Origin: Clostridiaceae bacterium
Lineage (GTDB): Bacteria; Bacillota; Clostridia; Oscillospirales; Acutalibacteraceae
Assembly (NCBI GenBank): GCA_016295895.1
Contig: JAEDKI010000130.1
Location: 1 to 5,586, forward strand
Direction: 5' to 3'
Length of the DNA stretch: 5,586 nucleotides
The first letter of the stretch is position 1. Each line of letters starts with the position of its first letter. This document shows, one piece after another, positions 5,536 to 5,586 of this stretch. The notes beneath the pieces are model-generated. The model did not search any database. It was not told where the DNA came from and was given only the letters and a program-made list of their open reading frames with translations. The position numbers and the translations under genes are program-made.

Positions 5536-5586
5536 TGGGGAATAGTGTAACGGTAGCACGACAGACTCTGACTCTGTTTGTTGGGG
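5536..5586 (+). tRNA. tRNA-Gln (anticodon CUG), 3' part beyond the window
   Basis: The acceptor 5' strand TGGGGAA (5536-5542) is typical of tRNA-Gln. T8 and A9 follow, then a D-stem GTGT/GCAC (5545-5548 with 5556-5559) around AACGGTA, which holds the invariant GG. The anticodon stem ACAGA/TCTGT (5561-5565 with 5573-5577) closes the loop CTCTGAC, with anticodon CTG at 5568-5570 reading CAG. A 5-nt variable region and GGGG, the first bases of the T-stem, follow before the sequence ends. All visible stems pair, so it looks functional rather than a remnant. Confidence 0.9.

Noticed and set aside
5536..5586. tRNA gene as an integration site for a mobile element
   Set aside because: No integrase, direct repeat of tRNA sequence or other mobility gene is visible, and the tRNA 3' end is outside the window.

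Overview
The window looks like a wall-polymer locus of a Gram-positive bacterium in the Bacillota. Four lines of sequence evidence support this: a TarI/TarJ pair for CDP-ribitol synthesis, two proteins of the CDP-glycerol:poly(glycerophosphate) glycerophosphotransferase (TagF/TarL-like) family, purine-rich ribosome-binding sites, and sigma-A-type promoters. Moderate GC and codon choice suggest a gut-type Clostridia (Oscillospirales-like) lineage. That placement is inference only.

Layout. Positions 22-4226 (+) hold four tightly packed co-directional genes: tarI, tarJ (8-nt overlap), a family 2 glycosyltransferase (19-nt gap) and a TagF-like transferase (9-nt gap). The operon's promoter lies outside the window. 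On the other strand, 5325-4207 encodes a second TagF-like transferase. It has its own promoter near 5370-5398 and a clear ribosome-binding site that places its start at 5325. The two TagF-like genes converge and their 3' ends overlap by 20 nt. After about 200 bp of AT-rich intergenic DNA, a strong promoter drives tRNA-Gln(CUG), which begins at 5536 and is cut by the window end.

How the genes work together. TarJ reduces ribulose 5-phosphate to ribitol 5-phosphate and TarI converts it to CDP-ribitol. The TagF-like enzymes probably transfer polyol-phosphate units from CDP-activated donors to a lipid-linked acceptor. The GT2 enzyme probably adds a sugar to the linkage unit, backbone or side chain. 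The product could be a wall teichoic acid or a ribitol-phosphate-containing capsule or glycolipid. No flippase, transporter or linkage-unit gene is visible here.

The most interesting feature is the convergent junction. Each TagF-like gene appears to carry the other operon's intrinsic terminator inside its own coding sequence, at the equivalent Lys-Asn-Pro position of the two paralogues. The predicted mRNAs would overlap by about 210 nt. Second, the GT2 protein has a C-terminal segment that reads like a shortened, catalytically dead copy of its own GT-A fold.
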